DNA of 64,000 nucleotides from an uncultured Cellvibrionales bacterium (GCA_913019905.1 CAJVZD010000021.1:26817-90816), one strand, 5' to 3'; counted from the stretch's first letter, positions 16,469 to 27,116 are shown. Numbers and translations: made by a program. The notes: a model not told the origin generated them from the letters alone.

Positions 16469-17937
16469 TTGACCTCGGCCCCTTGCTGTGGGTTTGGCCT
16501 AGATAATTGATGGATCATGCTCATATAATCTTTTAATGCGCGAGGAGCACTGGAAATATCGGGTAGCTGAATTTCAATTTTTTGCTGTGCTAATGAATCG
16601 ATACTCATTTTGATACTCGATATGGCCGCTTCATCCAAGGTGTAATAGGTGTTGAGCCAATAACTCGCTTTTTGCAGGCTGTCTTCATAAAGTTTTTGTT
16701 TGCTTGATAAAAGCGCCATTTGCGCTTGTTCGAACATCAGACGCAAATTTTGTCGCACCGCAGCTTCGTACTCAGGTGCTAGGGAAGGTTTGTAAATAGT
16801 GTCGCGTTTTTGGTAATTTACGTAGCTACTTAACTTGGCCACTGCACCTGAAAATCCTGTCTGCAATCGTTGCTGCCAATTTTCGTCGACTTGAACTTCG
16901 GGCTTACCCACTGTCAATTCAGGTAATTTGAACAACCGTAATTGTTCTGACTGGCGCGCAAGAGCGCCCAACTTTAGATAAAGGCCATCGGTATCCAGGC
17001 GGCCAGCGGCATTCAACGCGGCCATATTTTCCGCCAAAGCCTTTCTCACTGAATGCAGAGCACTATCATCAAGCTCTCTAATAATGTCATCGGCAGCGGC
17101 AAGTAAGTCGAGCGCACCAGCAATTTCCTTACCCATTAACAAACGCTGATTAGCGAGACGCATTAGATAATCTGCTTCCGCAAGCAACCAGTCCGCTCGA
17201 TCAGTGGTCGATAAACTCAACAGTCGTTTCTGCTGACTGGCCAAATGACCTCGCAGCTCACTCAGTTGTTCTTCTAACTCTCCACGTAAAGCTGATTGTC
17301 GCTGATTTGAAACTTCTGTTTGTCGGTCGAGTTCCCGTTGCAGTGAGCGCACTAATATCGATTGTTCTTCAATTTTTTGAACCACGGCGACGACTTTTGT
17401 CTGACTCGCTTGTTGTTGCTGGGTCTGTGAGAGATTGAGTTGCCAGAGATAAAAACTTGCCACTGCGGCCGCTAAACCCACAATAATACTCACGATCCAC
17501 AACCACCATCCCGGCCCTGATTTGGATTTTTTTTCCCGCGTGTTGGGCCCAGGCTCGGGGGACTTTTCCCTCGTCTCTTTTATTCTGGAAACCGTATCAT
17601 CAGCCGCATCGGGTACCGATTCTTCCGTCGGGTTTTCCGCCTGCTCGGGCTTGTCAAAAACCGTTTTATTGTCTGTTAACATTAGATTGGCTGTGGTTTT
17701 TTCAGGAGACTGTTCAGTCACATACGCAAGTTCTTCAGGCGCTGAGTCCGCCGCAGCGCCGGACTCAGGTCCCTCTCCGGTCACCATTTCATTTTCATCT
17801 TTTTCTGGAAGTGCATCGTCTAACTCTTCAGGTAGCCCATCTAGCTCTTTAGGTGCACTAGCAAGCTCTTCAGCTACCTTAGCTTTACGGCCTTTGCCCT
17901 TTCCCTTTTTTTTGTCTTTATCCAATTTCACACCCAA
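16465..17937 (-). CDS. hemX: HemX, membrane-anchored protein of the haem gene cluster
   Basis: The 490 residues start with a Lys-rich stretch and a long acidic, low-complexity cytosolic region (to about 140), followed by one membrane helix (about 143-165, WWLWIVSIIVGLAAAVAS). The rest is a periplasmic coiled-coil and helical domain with WLLAEADYLMRLANQRLLMG, the signature segment of the proteobacterial HemX family. HemX was once described as a uroporphyrinogen methyltransferase, but this family has no methyltransferase motifs. The longest frame starts with TTG at 17937, and a GTG two codons later is equally plausible. It sits between hemD and hemY with short spacing. Confidence 0.92.
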   Translation of the reverse strand: MGVKLDKDKKKGKGKGRKAKVAEELASAPKELDGLPEELDDALPEKDENEMVTGEGPESGAAADSAPEELAYVTEQSPEKTTANLMLTDNKTVFDKPEQAENPTEESVPDAADDTVSRIKETREKSPEPGPNTREKKSKSGPGWWLWIVSIIVGLAAAVASFYLWQLNLSQTQQQQASQTKVVAVVQKIEEQSILVRSLQRELDRQTEVSNQRQSALRGELEEQLSELRGHLASQQKRLLSLSTTDRADWLLAEADYLMRLANQRLLMGKEIAGALDLLAAADDIIRELDDSALHSVRKALAENMAALNAAGRLDTDGLYLKLGALARQSEQLRLFKLPELTVGKPEVQVDENWQQRLQTGFSGAVAKLSSYVNYQKRDTIYKPSLAPEYEAAVRQNLRLMFEQAQMALLSSKQKLYEDSLQKASYWLNTYYTLDEAAISSIKMSIDSLAQQKIEIQLPDISSAPRALKDYMSMIHQLSRPNPQQGAEVK

Positions 17938-17957
17938 TTATTCGGTCGCTGTAGTAT

Positions 17958-18803
17958 TTAAATGTTCTCATTGTATTTCTCGATTTTACCTAGCGCGTTA
18001 GCAACGGCAATATTACTGGCATTTTTTGCAATGATAATCGAACTATAGCCTGTTTTTAGCGCATGTTCTGCAACTCTGGAACTCGGTACAACTAACGGCA
18101 ACGATGTTACCGCCGATAAGTTTTTCACTCCGACCAGCGTAGAAAAATAATCGATGCTCTCTGCGCTGTTAATGCACAGCGCGTTGATGGTATTAACACT
18201 GATAAATCGCGTCAGCTCTCCTTCCATACTATCAACCATCTGGCGCCGGTAACACTCTAAATATTCAACCTGCGCGCCGCGCGCGGTCAATTGCTCTCTG
18301 AGATAATCCCGCCCACCCACGCCTCGAATTATCAGTACCTTTTGGTGCTTTAATTTCTGCAACTTAGGATGTGTCAGTAGGGCTTCACTATTCATCTGCC
18401 CTTCTTCATCGGCTCTGCCTGTAGTTTCGACTCTGATCTGCTGTTCTTTCAATACCATCGCAGTTGCGCTGCCGATTGCGTACCAATGTAATCCATTTGG
18501 CAACTGTGGCCAGTACTGGTCTATTAGGTTTAGCCCAAAATTTGCAGCATTGGTGCTAATCACGATAACGTGTTGGTAATGGTCCAGATTTAAAACGGTT
18601 TGCCGGCTAATTTGCAGCACGTTATTGTCATCGCCATTGTCATCGCCGACATCGACCCCTTTGATCTTCATTACCGGAAAATGGTAAGCACGTCCTCCCG
18701 CCGACTCGATTATTTTCAATAACTCTTCAGCTTGGCCTTCCGGTCTGGTTATCAGGGCTGACAGACCCTCCAAAGGCTTAGCGCTGCCTTTTTTTTCAGA
18801 CAT
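17958..18803 (-). CDS. hemD: Uroporphyrinogen-III synthase
   Basis: HemD closes hydroxymethylbilane to uroporphyrinogen III. I place the start at the ATG at 18803 ([13 protein letters not shown]). The frame is open further upstream, but that would run well into hemC. The 281 residues show the weak but recognisable family pattern: [20 protein letters not shown], then [46 protein letters not shown] and EYLECYRR, and C-terminal [23 protein letters not shown]. The HemD start overlaps the HemC stop by 8 nt, so the genes are translationally coupled. Catalytic residues are few in this family, so the call leans on these motifs and on position. Confidence 0.94.
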   Translation of the reverse strand: MSEKKGSAKPLEGLSALITRPEGQAEELLKIIESAGGRAYHFPVMKIKGVDVGDDNGDDNNVLQISRQTVLNLDHYQHVIVISTNAANFGLNLIDQYWPQLPNGLHWYAIGSATAMVLKEQQIRVETTGRADEEGQMNSEALLTHPKLQKLKHQKVLIIRGVGGRDYLREQLTARGAQVEYLECYRRQMVDSMEGELTRFISVNTINALCINSAESIDYFSTLVGVKNLSAVTSLPLVVPSSRVAEHALKTGYSSIIIAKNASNIAVANALGKIEKYNENI

Positions 18804-19734
18804 CGTATATTGCGTGAAGAATTTCACCTGCTCCCTGCTGCAACAGATCTTCCGCAACTCGAATGCCGAGCTCGGTAGCTTGGCTACGGGGTGCGCTCAA
18901 CTCGCTTTGCAGGATTGTAGATCCATCGGGGTTTCCGACTAAACCACGTAAAAACAATTCGTCCGGAGCCTGAGGGTTAGCAATGGCGTAACAGGCGATG
19001 GGCACCTGACAGCCACCCTCAAGACGCAGGTTCATCGCTCTCTCGGCATTGACGCGCTCTGCTGTTGCCTGATGATGGAGCGGCGCCAACAAAGTTTCCA
19101 TCAGATGATCGCCACTACGCGTTTCAACGCCCACCGCACCTTGTCCACCAGCGGGTAGACTTTGTTCGACCGATAATCGCTGAGTGATACGATTTTCCAT
19201 TCCCAACCGAAGTAATCCCGCCGTTGCCAATATAATGGCGTCGTATTGTCCCTCATCAAGTTTTCGTAAGCGCGTATTCACATTCCCCCGTAAGTCCGTG
19301 ATGACGATATCAGGACGGCGTTGACGTAATTGGCACTGACGGCGAAGACTCGATGTGCCTACGCGGCTACCAATTGGTAACTCCTCAAATGAACTGTAAT
19401 GGTTTGAAACAAATGCATCGCGGGGATCTTCACGTTCGCAAATAATCGACAATTGCAATCCATCCGGGAATTCCATCGGTACGTCCTTCATAGAGTGAAC
19501 GGCAATATCGGCCTTATTCTCTAGCAGTGCCGTTTCTAATTCTTTGACGAAAAGTCCTTTGCCACCAATCTTTGCGAGCGGCGAATCTAAAATAATATCG
19601 CCCCGCGTCGTCATACCAATCAGTTCGACCTCAATGCCAGGGTGAGCGGTTTCTAATCCGGCCTTAATAAATTCAGCCTGCCATAAGGCAAGGGGACTTT
19701 CTCGAGTTGCGATTCGGACGATCTGATTTGACAT
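18796..19734 (-). CDS. hemC: Porphobilinogen deaminase (hydroxymethylbilane synthase)
   Basis: HemC polymerises four porphobilinogens into hydroxymethylbilane in the cytosol. The 312 residues include the N-terminal [46 protein letters not shown] and [15 protein letters not shown], and the dipyrromethane-cofactor Cys at C242 in [15 protein letters not shown]. Length is normal. It is the first gene of hemCDXY on the reverse strand, 163 bp downstream of algR. This is the Pseudomonas arrangement, in which algZ-algR-hemC-hemD run in the same direction and argH is divergent. Confidence 0.98.
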   Translation of the reverse strand: MSNQIVRIATRESPLALWQAEFIKAGLETAHPGIEVELIGMTTRGDIILDSPLAKIGGKGLFVKELETALLENKADIAVHSMKDVPMEFPDGLQLSIICEREDPRDAFVSNHYSSFEELPIGSRVGTSSLRRQCQLRQRRPDIVITDLRGNVNTRLRKLDEGQYDAIILATAGLLRLGMENRITQRLSVEQSLPAGGQGAVGVETRSGDHLMETLLAPLHHQATAERVNAERAMNLRLEGGCQVPIACYAIANPQAPDELFLRGLVGNPDGSTILQSELSAPRSQATELGIRVAEDLLQQGAGEILHAIYDV

Positions 19735-19896
19735 AATATCTCTTCACACTGAAACAATTAAAAGAATGGTGGCCGAATTCCCCGATCGATATCTATTACC
19801 GGCACAATAGACTCTGCTAGTTAATCTGACACTCTCACCATCTACGATGGGGTCGCGACAGTGTTTTTCTAAACCATGGGCTATAGGGTATGAAGT

Positions 19897-20643
19897 CTAT
19901 AAATGTTGCAATAGCTGCCGAATGTCTGAAATTTGTCTGCGGCTCACTAACGGCCCTTCCCGAACACCATTGATCTTTAGCCGTGTGCCCAACGCGCTCT
20001 TCTCCACCCCTTCTATGTGGGCTATTGCAGCCAAAGCATTTCGATGGATTCGGACATAACGATCACCAAACTCCTGTTCCAATTCTTTTAAAGGGTCGTC
20101 AATCAATTGGTCACATAATACGTTTTCGTGTACATAAAAAACAGTCACGTATTTTTGGTCCGCCAAAAAGTAGCGTACTTCATCAAGCGGAATCAATTCC
20201 ACTCCTCGACTAGATCGAGCCGAAATATGAGCGCGGTCGGATACATTGCCACTGCGACTTTCCTGCATAGCTGTAATTTGCACTCGCGTCAATTGTTGGG
20301 CTTTGGCCAGCGCCGCCTGCAATTTGTCACGATTAACCGGCTTTAGAAGATAATCAACCGCATTGGCTTCAAACGCCTCCAGTGCATAATCGTTATAAGC
20401 CGTACAAAAGATTACCGCAGGCGGCTCGGGGCTATTAGCAAGATGTCTCGCGGCGACCAGTCCGTCCATAATAGGCATTCGAATATCCATCAACACCACA
20501 TCGGGCTGATGAACATTACAGGCAGCAATTGCCTGCTCGCCGTTTTCCGCCTCGGCAACCACCTCAAAACTTTCCTGTTCTTGTAACAGACGCGTCAAAC
20601 GTTTACGTGCGAGTGGCTCATCGTCGACTATTAATACTTTCAC
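19897..20643 (-). CDS. algR: LytTR-family response regulator AlgR
   Basis: The 248 residues consist of a receiver (1-120) with phospho-acceptor D53 in VVLMDIRMPIMDG, acidic D7-D8, and Lys in YLLKPVN, joined to a C-terminal LytTR DNA-binding domain (about 140-245: EVRYFLADQKYVTVFY, RYVRIHRNALAAIAHIEGVE, GPLVSRRQISDIRQLL). In Pseudomonas AlgR controls alginate, fimbrial (fimU-pilE) and rhamnolipid genes with AlgZ/FimS. It lies downstream of the algZ kinase gene and upstream of hemC, as in Pseudomonas. The target genes here cannot be told, and the window has no alginate cluster. Confidence 0.95.
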   Translation of the reverse strand: MKVLIVDDEPLARKRLTRLLQEQESFEVVAEAENGEQAIAACNVHQPDVVLMDIRMPIMDGLVAARHLANSPEPPAVIFCTAYNDYALEAFEANAVDYLLKPVNRDKLQAALAKAQQLTRVQITAMQESRSGNVSDRAHISARSSRGVELIPLDEVRYFLADQKYVTVFYVHENVLCDQLIDDPLKELEQEFGDRYVRIHRNALAAIAHIEGVEKSALGTRLKINGVREGPLVSRRQISDIRQLLQHL

Positions 20644-20809
20644 TTGGAAGACATACTCTCCGGTTGCTATTGCGCAGCGGTCGGCCCTGTTATTTTCGGT
20701 TCACATTTGAAAACCAAGATAATCATTCAAACTCATCAAATCACAACTGAATTAAATGGCTCCAAATCAACGGTTTATCCTGAGAAATCCCCGCCGTTAC
20801 CTTAGAAAA

Positions 20810-21892
20810 TTAGATTTTTTCGTACGATATTGGATATTGCATTGTCGCATAGAACAAACCTCCTTCCAATTTGGTGACAAGCCCCGCCTTTGAACCGTAT
20901 AAGGCCTGTAATCGTCGATGGATATTATCCAGTGCCAGGCGGTTCCCCTCGTGAGACGCGTTAGGCTTTTCTAGCTGATCGAGCACCGGATTAGTTACCG
21001 ATATCGTCAAAATACCCTGTTGATAACCAGCGGAAATTGTAACGGCTCCACCCTGGGGCAGGGGCTGAATACCGTGGTAAATCGCATTTTCCAGTAAGGG
21101 TTGCAGCGACAAGCTGGGAATTTTTATTGCCTGTGGTACATCGTCAACTCGCCAGTCTACACGCAAACGCTCGGCAAGCCGTAACTGTTCGATGCGTACG
21201 TAACGGCGACATAGTTCCAGCTCTTCAGCAAATGTCACTTCAGTTTCCACCTCAGCGAGACTGGCCCGAAACAAGCCGGCCAAATCCTCAACAGCGGTTT
21301 CAGCAGCTTGCTGGTCTACCGCGATAAGGCTGGCGATAATATTCATACTGTTAAAAAGAAAATGCGGGCGTATTCTCGATTGCAAGGCTTGAATGCGCGC
21401 CTGTAATTCGGTTCGTTGACGCAATTGTAGCTGTTGAGTTAAATAGAAATATCGCAGCACGATGCCCGCAAGAACGGCACAGATTAAAATGTGCGTCAGA
21501 ATACGTTCTATGTCACTTACCCCGCTCCCGTTAAGCCCGCCGTTGATTAACCACTGGCCCGTTGCGCTCGTTAATGCAACGACAACCAAAATCAGAAAAT
21601 AACAAATACTGGCAGCCAGTGGCAGGGGCCATTCACTAAACCGTTGCCTGATTTGACACAACAAGGCAGCGCATAATAGAAAGACCCACTGCACAAAGAG
21701 AGAAGTGAGAGAAAACGATTGCCAGCTAAAAGCAGCCAGGCCATTACTCGCTAACTCGAGCACAATCGCCAATAGTTCCGCGACCAATACCAAAAACAAC
21801 AGGGCCTGCACGTTACACAAATCCGGGATGAAAAATTCCCGAGCTATTTCTTGCTCGGAATCGCGTTGATGCTGATTAACGTTAGTGTTCAA
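20810..21892 (-). CDS. algZ: AlgZ/FimS-type sensor histidine kinase
   Basis: The 360 residues contain a membrane domain of at least four helices (about 28-48, 62-82, 90-113, 130-152), then a LytS/YehU-type His kinase domain with the phospho-acceptor H177 in SRIRPHFLFNSMN. The ATP-binding part has PSLSLQPLLENAIYHGIQPL and GNRLALDNIHRRLQALYG. These kinases lack the usual HATPase G2 box, as is normal for the type. The start is TTG with GGAAG 9 nt upstream, an unusual but well-spaced start. The gene is divergent from argH and precedes algR. No extracytoplasmic ligand domain is seen, so the signal is probably membrane-borne. Confidence 0.92.
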   Translation of the reverse strand: MNTNVNQHQRDSEQEIAREFFIPDLCNVQALLFLVLVAELLAIVLELASNGLAAFSWQSFSLTSLFVQWVFLLCAALLCQIRQRFSEWPLPLAASICYFLILVVVALTSATGQWLINGGLNGSGVSDIERILTHILICAVLAGIVLRYFYLTQQLQLRQRTELQARIQALQSRIRPHFLFNSMNIIASLIAVDQQAAETAVEDLAGLFRASLAEVETEVTFAEELELCRRYVRIEQLRLAERLRVDWRVDDVPQAIKIPSLSLQPLLENAIYHGIQPLPQGGAVTISAGYQQGILTISVTNPVLDQLEKPNASHEGNRLALDNIHRRLQALYGSKAGLVTKLEGGLFYATMQYPISYEKI

Positions 21893-22122
21893 TTGTTGTC
21901 ACTTCCACAATAGGTTTTTGAGGGTCGAGTTGCGAAACAAACCATCGCTCCTTTCGTATTTCCGGCAACTGGGCAGCTAATAACATCTTTAGCGCAAAGT
22001 TGGAGATCTAAAAGAAAGCAGAAAATAAAACAATTCAAATTCTTCTACCACAACTGTAGGTTTACTATAGACCACCTTGTTTAGCTAAAGCGTATCGCGA
22101 TAGCGAATCTTACACCAATACT

Positions 22123-22131
22123 TGCTATAAT
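22123..22131 (+). promoter_or_regulatory. Extended -10 promoter of argH
   Basis: TGCTATAAT (TG at 22123-22124, TATAAT at 22126-22131) precedes argH by about 57 bp. I see no clear -35 hexamer, so this would act as an extended -10 promoter. Confidence 0.5.
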
Positions 22132-22187
22132 CCGCCGGCATCAACTCAACCCGATTCCAATTATCATAGACGAAAAAGCGATTTCTC

Positions 22188-23585
22188 ATGACTGATCAGG
22201 ACCACGCGATAAAACCCTGGGGCGGACGATTCTCCGAACCAACCGACGCATTTGTTGAACGATTCACCGCCTCTGTTCAGTTTGACCAGCGCATGTACCA
22301 TCACGATATCAATGGCTCATTAGCACATGCTCAAATGTTGACCAAGGTCGGCGTTCTTAGCAGCGATGAGTATTTGCAGATTCAACAAGGGTTGGAAGAT
22401 ATTCGAACCGAAATACTAGCTGGTGAGTTTCAGTGGTCAATTACACTGGAAGATGTGCACATGAACATTGAGGCACGTCTTACTGACAAGATCGGCATAA
22501 CCGGTAAAAAACTTCACACCGGTCGCTCCCGAAATGATCAGGTAGCAACCGACATTCGGCTGTACTTGAGGGATGAAATCGACTCGATAGCAAAAGACTT
22601 AACTCGACTGCAGGAAGGCTTAACAGAATTGGCTATCCAGCATGCATCGACGATTATGCCCGGTTTCACCCATTTGCAAACAGCACAACCCGTAACGTTC
22701 GGTCACCATTTGTTGGCCTGGAACGAAATGCTCGAACGCGACTACGCCAGATTGATGGACTGCCGTTCGAGAATGAATCAATGCCCGTTAGGAGCAGCGG
22801 CTCTTGCCGGTACCACCTATCCCATTGATAGGGAAATGACGGCGCAACTGCTCGGTTTTGACTCTCCCACAGAAAACTCCCTTGATTCTGTCAGTGATCG
22901 TGATTTCGCCATAGAGTTTACGGCGTTTTCAAGCTTAGTGATGACTCACTTATCCCGTTTCAGTGAAGAGCTGGTTCTTTGGACTTGTGCCCAATTTAAC
23001 TTTATCGATCTACCGGATCGTTTCTGTACAGGCTCCTCAATTATGCCGCAGAAAAAAAATCCGGATGTACCGGAACTTGTAAGAGGTAAAGTAGGGCGAG
23101 TCAACGGACACTTAATTTCATTATTGACGTTGATGAAATCACAGCCGCTGGCGTATAACAAAGATAATCAAGAAGACAAAGAACCGTTATTCGACACTAT
23201 CGACACCATTAAGGATTGCTTAAAAGCTTACGCCGACATGATTCCTGCCATTGTTCCTAATAAAGAAGTCATGCTTGAGGCGGCAAAACGTGGGTTTTCC
23301 ACCGCAACAGATTTAGCCGATTATCTGGTACGTAAAGGCGTGGCATTCCGCGACGCTCACGAAGTTGTCGGTAAATCAGTTGCCTATGGTATTAAGGAGA
23401 ACAAAGACCTGTCCGAAATGAGCTTGCAAGAGCTTCAACAATTCAGTGACATCATTGACGACAGCGTGTTTGACGTATTAACGCTCGAAGGGTCAGTGGC
23501 CGCCAGAGACCATATTGGTGGAACCGCCCCAGCGCAGGTAATAGCAGCTGCAAAAAGAGCCACTAATAAACTTAAAGCCCGTTAA
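22188..23585 (+). CDS. argH: Argininosuccinate lyase
   Basis: ArgH splits argininosuccinate into arginine and fumarate, the last arginine step. The 465 residues match throughout: [20 protein letters not shown] at the N-terminus, the [10 protein letters not shown] block, [20 protein letters not shown], the His-containing [20 protein letters not shown], and the fumarase/aspartase superfamily signature [12 protein letters not shown]. The catalytic Ser is in that signature loop. It is divergent from algZ, with an extended -10 promoter 57 bp upstream and an intrinsic terminator 20 bp downstream, so it is transcribed alone. Confidence 0.98.
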   Translation: MTDQDHAIKPWGGRFSEPTDAFVERFTASVQFDQRMYHHDINGSLAHAQMLTKVGVLSSDEYLQIQQGLEDIRTEILAGEFQWSITLEDVHMNIEARLTDKIGITGKKLHTGRSRNDQVATDIRLYLRDEIDSIAKDLTRLQEGLTELAIQHASTIMPGFTHLQTAQPVTFGHHLLAWNEMLERDYARLMDCRSRMNQCPLGAAALAGTTYPIDREMTAQLLGFDSPTENSLDSVSDRDFAIEFTAFSSLVMTHLSRFSEELVLWTCAQFNFIDLPDRFCTGSSIMPQKKNPDVPELVRGKVGRVNGHLISLLTLMKSQPLAYNKDNQEDKEPLFDTIDTIKDCLKAYADMIPAIVPNKEVMLEAAKRGFSTATDLADYLVRKGVAFRDAHEVVGKSVAYGIKENKDLSEMSLQELQQFSDIIDDSVFDVLTLEGSVAARDHIGGTAPAQVIAAAKRATNKLKAR

Positions 23586-23604
23586 TACTATTAGAATGGA
23601 TAGC

Positions 23605-23642
23605 AATCCGGAGCCGGATATTTATACGACTCCGGATTTTTT
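23605..23642 (+). terminator. Intrinsic terminator of argH
   Basis: A perfect 9-bp stem (AATCCGGAG at 23605-23613 with CTCCGGATT at 23630-23638) with a 16-nt loop is followed by a T-tract that the stem partly overlaps. It starts 19 bp after the argH stop. Confidence 0.85.
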
Positions 23643-24228
23643 CACGCTCTATCAGAGGCTACCATAATCTTTTCCCGTGCCATCAGGCCCGTTGCCGCTT
23701 TATTTCCAGACGATCATCTCTCATCAGGACTACCTCAAGAAGGACTCGACGGTCGTCTCGTGCCGATCGACAGTGAGTTCAGATAATCCTTTAGCAAAAC
23801 AATCATTTCAGCGAAATCACGATTGCGCCCTCGGTAAATATTATTTGTACCAGACATCTTCTTTTTGCCATTACATCAACTGCGATTTGCCTTTTTTCTT
23901 AAGATTACGGTAGCCTTACCCTCTACGCCATGACTATTGTCAGGCTGCCGGCCATTGGGTATATTAAAACAGCGTTCAATTTTCCACGCTGATAGAGTCA
24001 AAACATTCTGCTGGCCTTTACAGTATAAAGATCAATAAAACCTTCGCGATTTAATCACCCTGATTTGGCAATACAGCTACGGTATAATTAATCTCTCGAG
24101 AAATAGGGTATAGACGATTATGTCAGGCCGGCCTCGCTAAAACTCAAGATGTGGGCATGATTGACTGGTTGACGAACCGTAAATAAGACCCACCGACACA
24201 CAATTGACTACCATTTTAGGATTTAACG
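23643..24228. other. 586-bp non-coding region between argH and the alpha/beta hydrolase
   Basis: The longest frame (23677-23913) has no ribosome-binding site and a composition I do not trust as protein, so it is not called. A TATAAT at 24083-24088 could belong to the hydrolase promoter, but no matching -35 is seen. I find no repeat or RNA gene in it. Confidence 0.4.
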
Positions 24229-25224
24229 ATGACCAGAAAAACAGCCCACACACCGCCAGATATGGAAGCACCCGAAGCGGTAATAGCCGATCGATTGTCC
24301 ATCGATTCAGAAGATGATCCGCTCTACCACAGCGAAGCACCTTCGTCGACAATCATTACCCGACGTCCCGACTGGTTCAAAAAAGCGTTAGATCGCCCTT
24401 TTGAAGAAAAACATGTCGATGTTGACGGTTGCGATATCTGTTACATGGAATGGGGTGATAGTTCGAAACCGGGCCTGATATTTGTCCATGGCAACGGTGC
24501 ACACGGTCGTTGGTTCCATTTCATAGCACCGCTTTTGACACATGACTTTCATGTAGTGAGCATGCACCTGTCAGGAATGGGTGACAGTGGCTGGAGAGAG
24601 AAATACAGCCGCGAACAATACGGAGACGAAATAGTAGCCGTCTGCGAACACGCAAATCTCGGCCCGAAACCAATCGTTGTCGGCCACAGTTTTGGTGGCT
24701 TTGTCTCTGTAATAGCTGGACATCGCCACCCGGACAAAATTGGTGCTATTGTCCTCGCCGACTACTCAATCAAACCAAAAGAAAAACACGAAGAGTGGTT
24801 TCTAAACCGCCCCAAACCTCGACCGACTCGGGTATATGCAAGTTACGAAGATGCCCGCGCACGTTTTCGTCTGGCACCGCCGCAACCCTGCGCCAACCAA
24901 TATATTCTCGACTATATTGCCGGTCATTCGCTACGAGAAGTCGAAGACGGATGGACTTGGAAATTCGACCCGTCAATTTACTATGGTTTTACAATAGGGG
25001 ACGATCTAGAACAAATATATCGAGAAATGGCAGTGCCGGTAGCGGGAATTATGGGACAGTACAGCTGGAGTTCTGCAGCGGAAACAATGGAACCTATGCG
25101 GGAGATGCGACCAGAAGCACCTTTATTCTGGATGCCCGATGCCAATCACCACCTTTTACTGGACCAGCCAATAGCCTTTGTTTCCACCTTAAAAGCGCTG
25201 TTTAGCGTTTGGCCTAAGCCTTAA
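24229..25224 (+). CDS. Alpha/beta-fold hydrolase
   Basis: The 331 residues form a canonical alpha/beta hydrolase after a polar 60-residue N-terminal extension. Visible landmarks are the oxyanion region LIFVHGNGAHGRW (around 84-95), the nucleophile elbow VGHSFGG with S154, and a C-terminal His in MPDANHHLLLDQP. Such enzymes cleave esters, C-C or epoxide bonds. The substrate cannot be inferred. There is no signal peptide, so the enzyme is cytosolic. It is a monocistronic gene with a hairpin between it and the convergent MFS gene. The N-terminal extension (rich in Pro, Asp and Glu) is not typical of the fold and has no counterpart I know. Confidence 0.85.
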   Translation: MTRKTAHTPPDMEAPEAVIADRLSIDSEDDPLYHSEAPSSTIITRRPDWFKKALDRPFEEKHVDVDGCDICYMEWGDSSKPGLIFVHGNGAHGRWFHFIAPLLTHDFHVVSMHLSGMGDSGWREKYSREQYGDEIVAVCEHANLGPKPIVVGHSFGGFVSVIAGHRHPDKIGAIVLADYSIKPKEKHEEWFLNRPKPRPTRVYASYEDARARFRLAPPQPCANQYILDYIAGHSLREVEDGWTWKFDPSIYYGFTIGDDLEQIYREMAVPVAGIMGQYSWSSAAETMEPMREMRPEAPLFWMPDANHHLLLDQPIAFVSTLKALFSVWPKP

Positions 25225-25239
25225 ACGCGCCAATCTTTA

Positions 25240-25281
25240 TAGCCGTTGCGCACTTCCACAGGGCACGTCTCGCAACGGCTA
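25240..25281. terminator. Bidirectional hairpin between convergent genes
   Basis: A perfect 11-bp stem (TAGCCGTTGCG at 25240-25250 with CGCAACGGCTA at 25271-25281) and a 20-nt loop lie between the convergent hydrolase and MFS genes. There is no T-tract directly after either arm, so its efficiency is uncertain. Confidence 0.55.
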
Positions 25282-25304
25282 CTCTCCTAAAGCACCCGGC
25301 TTTT

Positions 25305-26528
25305 TTAATACGAGTCAGTCATGACTCGTACCTCTCGTACCAGCAATACGGCTACAGTCGGTAGAATAATCGTGATAGCAGCTAGATATAAGGTCAGTCT
25401 AAAACCAATAGCTTCGTATAAAAACCCTGCTGCGACAATACCCAATGGAGCGAGCACTATAGATCCGAGATGATCGTAGGCGCTAACGCGAGACAGCATA
25501 TGTGAGGGGACTTTGTGCTGGAGCGTCGTATACCAAATTACCGCGAATATTTGTCCCGCAACTCCCGCGACAAAGGCGGTGACGACCACCCAATAGACCG
25601 GGAGCAGTGCGGCTAACGCCAACGGTATTCCACTAAAGAAAAATACACAAACGGTGATAAATCGCATGGGGTATTTGACATTAATCTTGATCGCGACCGC
25701 GCCACCGACAATCGTGCCTACACCAAAGCTACCCGCGATAAAGCCCCAATCGGTTGCTCCAGACATGTAGTCGCGGCTTACCGCAGGGCCAATCAATCCA
25801 AATACGGCTTCTATGGCCGCCACCACCAAAGAAAATTGCAAGACAATAGTCCACAACCAGGTGTGTGAAGTAAACTCCTTCCAACCGAGCCGTAAATCCT
25901 CTAAGACCGACGCCTTCGCTGGCTGCGTTTGCGATTTTGGGTTTAGGGACAAAATCAATATGGCGGACACGCCGAACGAAACCGCATCAATCATCAGAGT
26001 TACCCCAGCGCCAAACAGGGCAACCAATACCCCACCCAACGCCGCTCCGCCAGCCATCGCACCGCTACGAGCGGAACCTAATAATGCATTAATCGCCTGT
26101 AATTGATTTTTTTCACCCAATTGCACAATTAGACCGGTAGCCGCCGGAATATTAAGCGCTACGGCAATGCCATTCACCAGCATTAGTCCGGTTAAAAGAG
26201 GAACAGTGGCCAGGCCTGTGAGGAATAGCGCTGCCATGGAAAACTGAGATAACATTGCCAGGCAATCGGCAAATACCATTATCTTTTGCCGCGACGTACG
26301 ATCAGCGAGTGCTCCGCCAATCAGCAATACAAAAATCGACGCAATAGTTGGTGCGGCTATGACTATTGCTGAGTCTTTCGCTGATCCGGTGAGTTCAAGC
26401 ACCCCAAACACCATCGCGATCGGCGCCATCGCAGTGCCCGTATAAGATGTTAAATAGGCAATAAACATCTTCCCAACATTCGGCTGGCGTAACAGAGATA
26501 AGCCTTCGCTAAGATTATTATCAGCCAC
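25305..26528 (-). CDS. MFS transporter of the MFS_3/EntS type
   Basis: The 407-residue protein is very hydrophobic, with about 12 membrane helices. The family signature GGALADRTSRQKIM (loop 2-3) and the N-terminal pattern 'LLRQPNVGKMFIAYLTSYTGTAMAPIA' fit the MFS_3 subgroup, which includes the enterobactin exporter EntS and macrolide/tetracycline-type efflux pumps. The substrate cannot be told. No siderophore or antibiotic gene adjoins it. It stands alone, converging on the hydrolase gene. Upstream is a 598-bp non-coding region before metY, which is read in the same direction. Confidence 0.88.
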   Translation of the reverse strand: MADNNLSEGLSLLRQPNVGKMFIAYLTSYTGTAMAPIAMVFGVLELTGSAKDSAIVIAAPTIASIFVLLIGGALADRTSRQKIMVFADCLAMLSQFSMAALFLTGLATVPLLTGLMLVNGIAVALNIPAATGLIVQLGEKNQLQAINALLGSARSGAMAGGAALGGVLVALFGAGVTLMIDAVSFGVSAILILSLNPKSQTQPAKASVLEDLRLGWKEFTSHTWLWTIVLQFSLVVAAIEAVFGLIGPAVSRDYMSGATDWGFIAGSFGVGTIVGGAVAIKINVKYPMRFITVCVFFFSGIPLALAALLPVYWVVVTAFVAGVAGQIFAVIWYTTLQHKVPSHMLSRVSAYDHLGSIVLAPLGIVAAGFLYEAIGFRLTLYLAAITIILPTVAVLLVREVRVMTDSY

Positions 26529-27030
26529 AGAAGTCCTTCTAATAATATGGCGTCAGTCGGTCATAAACATAATAAATCGGCCATTATTCAGCGCATTAGA
26601 TGATGAGATCTTCGCTAAACAGATTGCAAATAGCTATTGTTTTTCGTTAGCCAGACCAAAAAAATGAAAACAAAGTAAGCAACAGGAGCGGTTATCGTTT
26701 GTTGGCGAAATCTGCTGCTTACTGGCGGTCAACTAATGGTTGTGATTCGGACCTATCGATGATGACCGTTCTGAATAGACCGCGAGCATTTGCCTCCGTC
26801 CACAGTAAATTATTGGCGATCGTGAACTTACGGTTCACATTCGTGTTTCCTCTGACGTCGCAGTTTTCCAAAACTCTATCGACCTTCTGATCGCAGCATG
26901 TCCTTAGCCAATCCTTAACAGCCTTGCGATCCGATTAGAAAGCTGACAGCGACGCATGGCTCGTGTCTTTTAGTAGAGGTAGCGAAACTCAGAGGTAATT
27001 ACCCGGGTTGCGTTGGCTAACTTAACTGTC
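26529..27030. other. Non-coding region between MFS gene and metY terminator
   Basis: No gene can be supported. On the reverse strand a stop-to-stop frame of about 68 codons (26728-26934) reads like protein (LLWTEANARGLFRTVIIDRS) but has no ATG and matches nothing I know, so it may be a gene remnant. The forward-strand frame over the same stretch (26699-26890) is no better. Confidence 0.4.
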
Positions 27031-27116
27031 AAAAAATCGATTCTCGAAGCCACTGGAAATCAGCACCATTCTCAACCGCACTATGACGGTTTATACCTGT
27101 CCAGCGGCTTTCGAGA
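27031..27116 (-). terminator. Structured long-loop terminator of metY
   Basis: Read on the reverse strand, the arms at 27101-27116 and 27042-27056 pair over about 15 bp with one bulge and one G-U pair. An inner AACCG/CGGTT hairpin lies in the 44-nt loop. Six T residues (27031-27036) follow 5 nt after the stem. It lies 10 bp after the metY stop. Confidence 0.6.

Noticed and set aside
23677..23913. 78-codon forward frame after argH
   Set aside because: Composition rich in Ser and Tyr without structure-like pattern, no Shine-Dalgarno, directly after a terminator.
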